Below are positions 63,596 through 64,000 of a stretch of DNA of 64,000 nucleotides, piece after piece. Origin of the DNA: Undaria pinnatifida. Lineage: Eukaryota > Sar > Phaeophyceae > Laminariales > Alariaceae. Location: NCBI GenBank assembly GCA_012845835.1, contig JABAKD010000020.1, positions 11,045,488-11,109,487 of the forward strand, written 5' to 3'. The notes beneath the pieces were generated by a model that searched no databases, had not been told where the DNA came from, and was given only the letters and a program-made list of their open reading frames with translations. Position 1 is the stretch's first letter. The number at the start of each line of letters is the position of its first letter. The translations under genes and the position numbers were made by a program.

Positions 63596-64000
63596 CACTA
63601 TAACACTGCTATAGTAAGAATGTGTCTCGCCAGCCCTCGATTGTTGCTGTCTATTTCCCCCGCCGACAAGTTATATTAGACGTCGCTCCAGCAGAAGTTG
63701 AGTACTCTTCCGTACGTTAGATATGTGTTTTATCCCGCTCCGCCAATATGTTTCCAGTTTCCCTTCTTAAAGTTTCTTCTCCTCCTTACACCCTCCTCCC
63801 GTTTCATGGCCGCTGCTACTGTTTCTCGCTTTCCCCTGTATGAAAATGCCTCACCACCCCTCTAGAACATCCCTGTCTATGTGTTTCACTAGAAGCACAG
63901 CTCAATTGACATGTCTCAACATCCCTCTGTCACTATGCATCGCTACCCCTCTATCAATAAAGGACATAACTATTCCCCTAATGGTACCGGCATTTCCTGT

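Overview
This is a repeat-laden stretch of a eukaryotic nuclear genome. Coding sequence occurs as short exons with GT-AG borders and matching phases, separated by introns of up to several kilobases that are full of transposons and satellites. No prokaryotic operon, rRNA gene, confident tRNA gene or CRISPR array is visible. TTAGGG-type interstitial repeats, DIRS-like and hAT elements, tRNA-derived SINEs and a plant-ZIFL-like transporter would fit a stramenopile alga (for example a brown alga) or a similar large-genome protist. The exact lineage cannot be fixed from the sequence.

Layout. 1-9 kb: tandem repeats, a minus-strand retrotransposon relic (about 3.9-6.65 kb, gag-like low-complexity region plus the part just before a reverse transcriptase) and the C-terminal end of a decayed pogo/Tigger-like transposase (7.56-8.22 kb). 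9.36-25.5 kb, minus strand: at least seven exons of one major facilitator superfamily (MFS) transporter. Its introns hold minisatellites, SINEs, MITEs and pentanucleotide arrays, and decayed copies of its TM2 exon lie upstream at 24.9-27.1 kb. 27-34 kb: SINEs, a GGTACC-rich satellite, a 456-bp homopyrimidine tract and a long inverted-repeat element. 34.9-45.7 kb, minus strand: a four-exon BED-finger hAT transposase gene, now broken. Its exon 1 carries a SINE and its intron 1 carries a whole DIRS-like tyrosine-recombinase retrotransposon on the plus strand (38,382-44,298). That retroelement sits between two identical 340-bp copies of host sequence. 46.8-47.5 kb: a small terminal-inverted-repeat element encoding a cysteine/histidine-rich protein. 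48.7-49.0 kb: a possible minus-strand membrane-protein exon. 49.2 to beyond 63.6 kb, plus strand: exons of a coiled-coil protein with a split WW domain.

How the parts relate. The two host genes that look alive (MFS transporter, WW/coiled-coil protein) have small exons whose phases agree across introns of 2-6 kb. The rest records nested transposition: retroelement and SINE inside a DNA transposon, MITEs inside host introns, and satellites growing inside MITEs. The most distinctive signals are a hAT-like MITE family (termini CAGGG...CCCTG, one copy with a near-perfect 8-bp target duplication) whose interior has repeatedly grown into (GACCC)n arrays, one about 780 bp long; the DIRS element with exact 340-bp flanking duplications and a tandemly amplified reverse-transcriptase segment; and a minisatellite that grew from an exon-intron junction of the WW gene.
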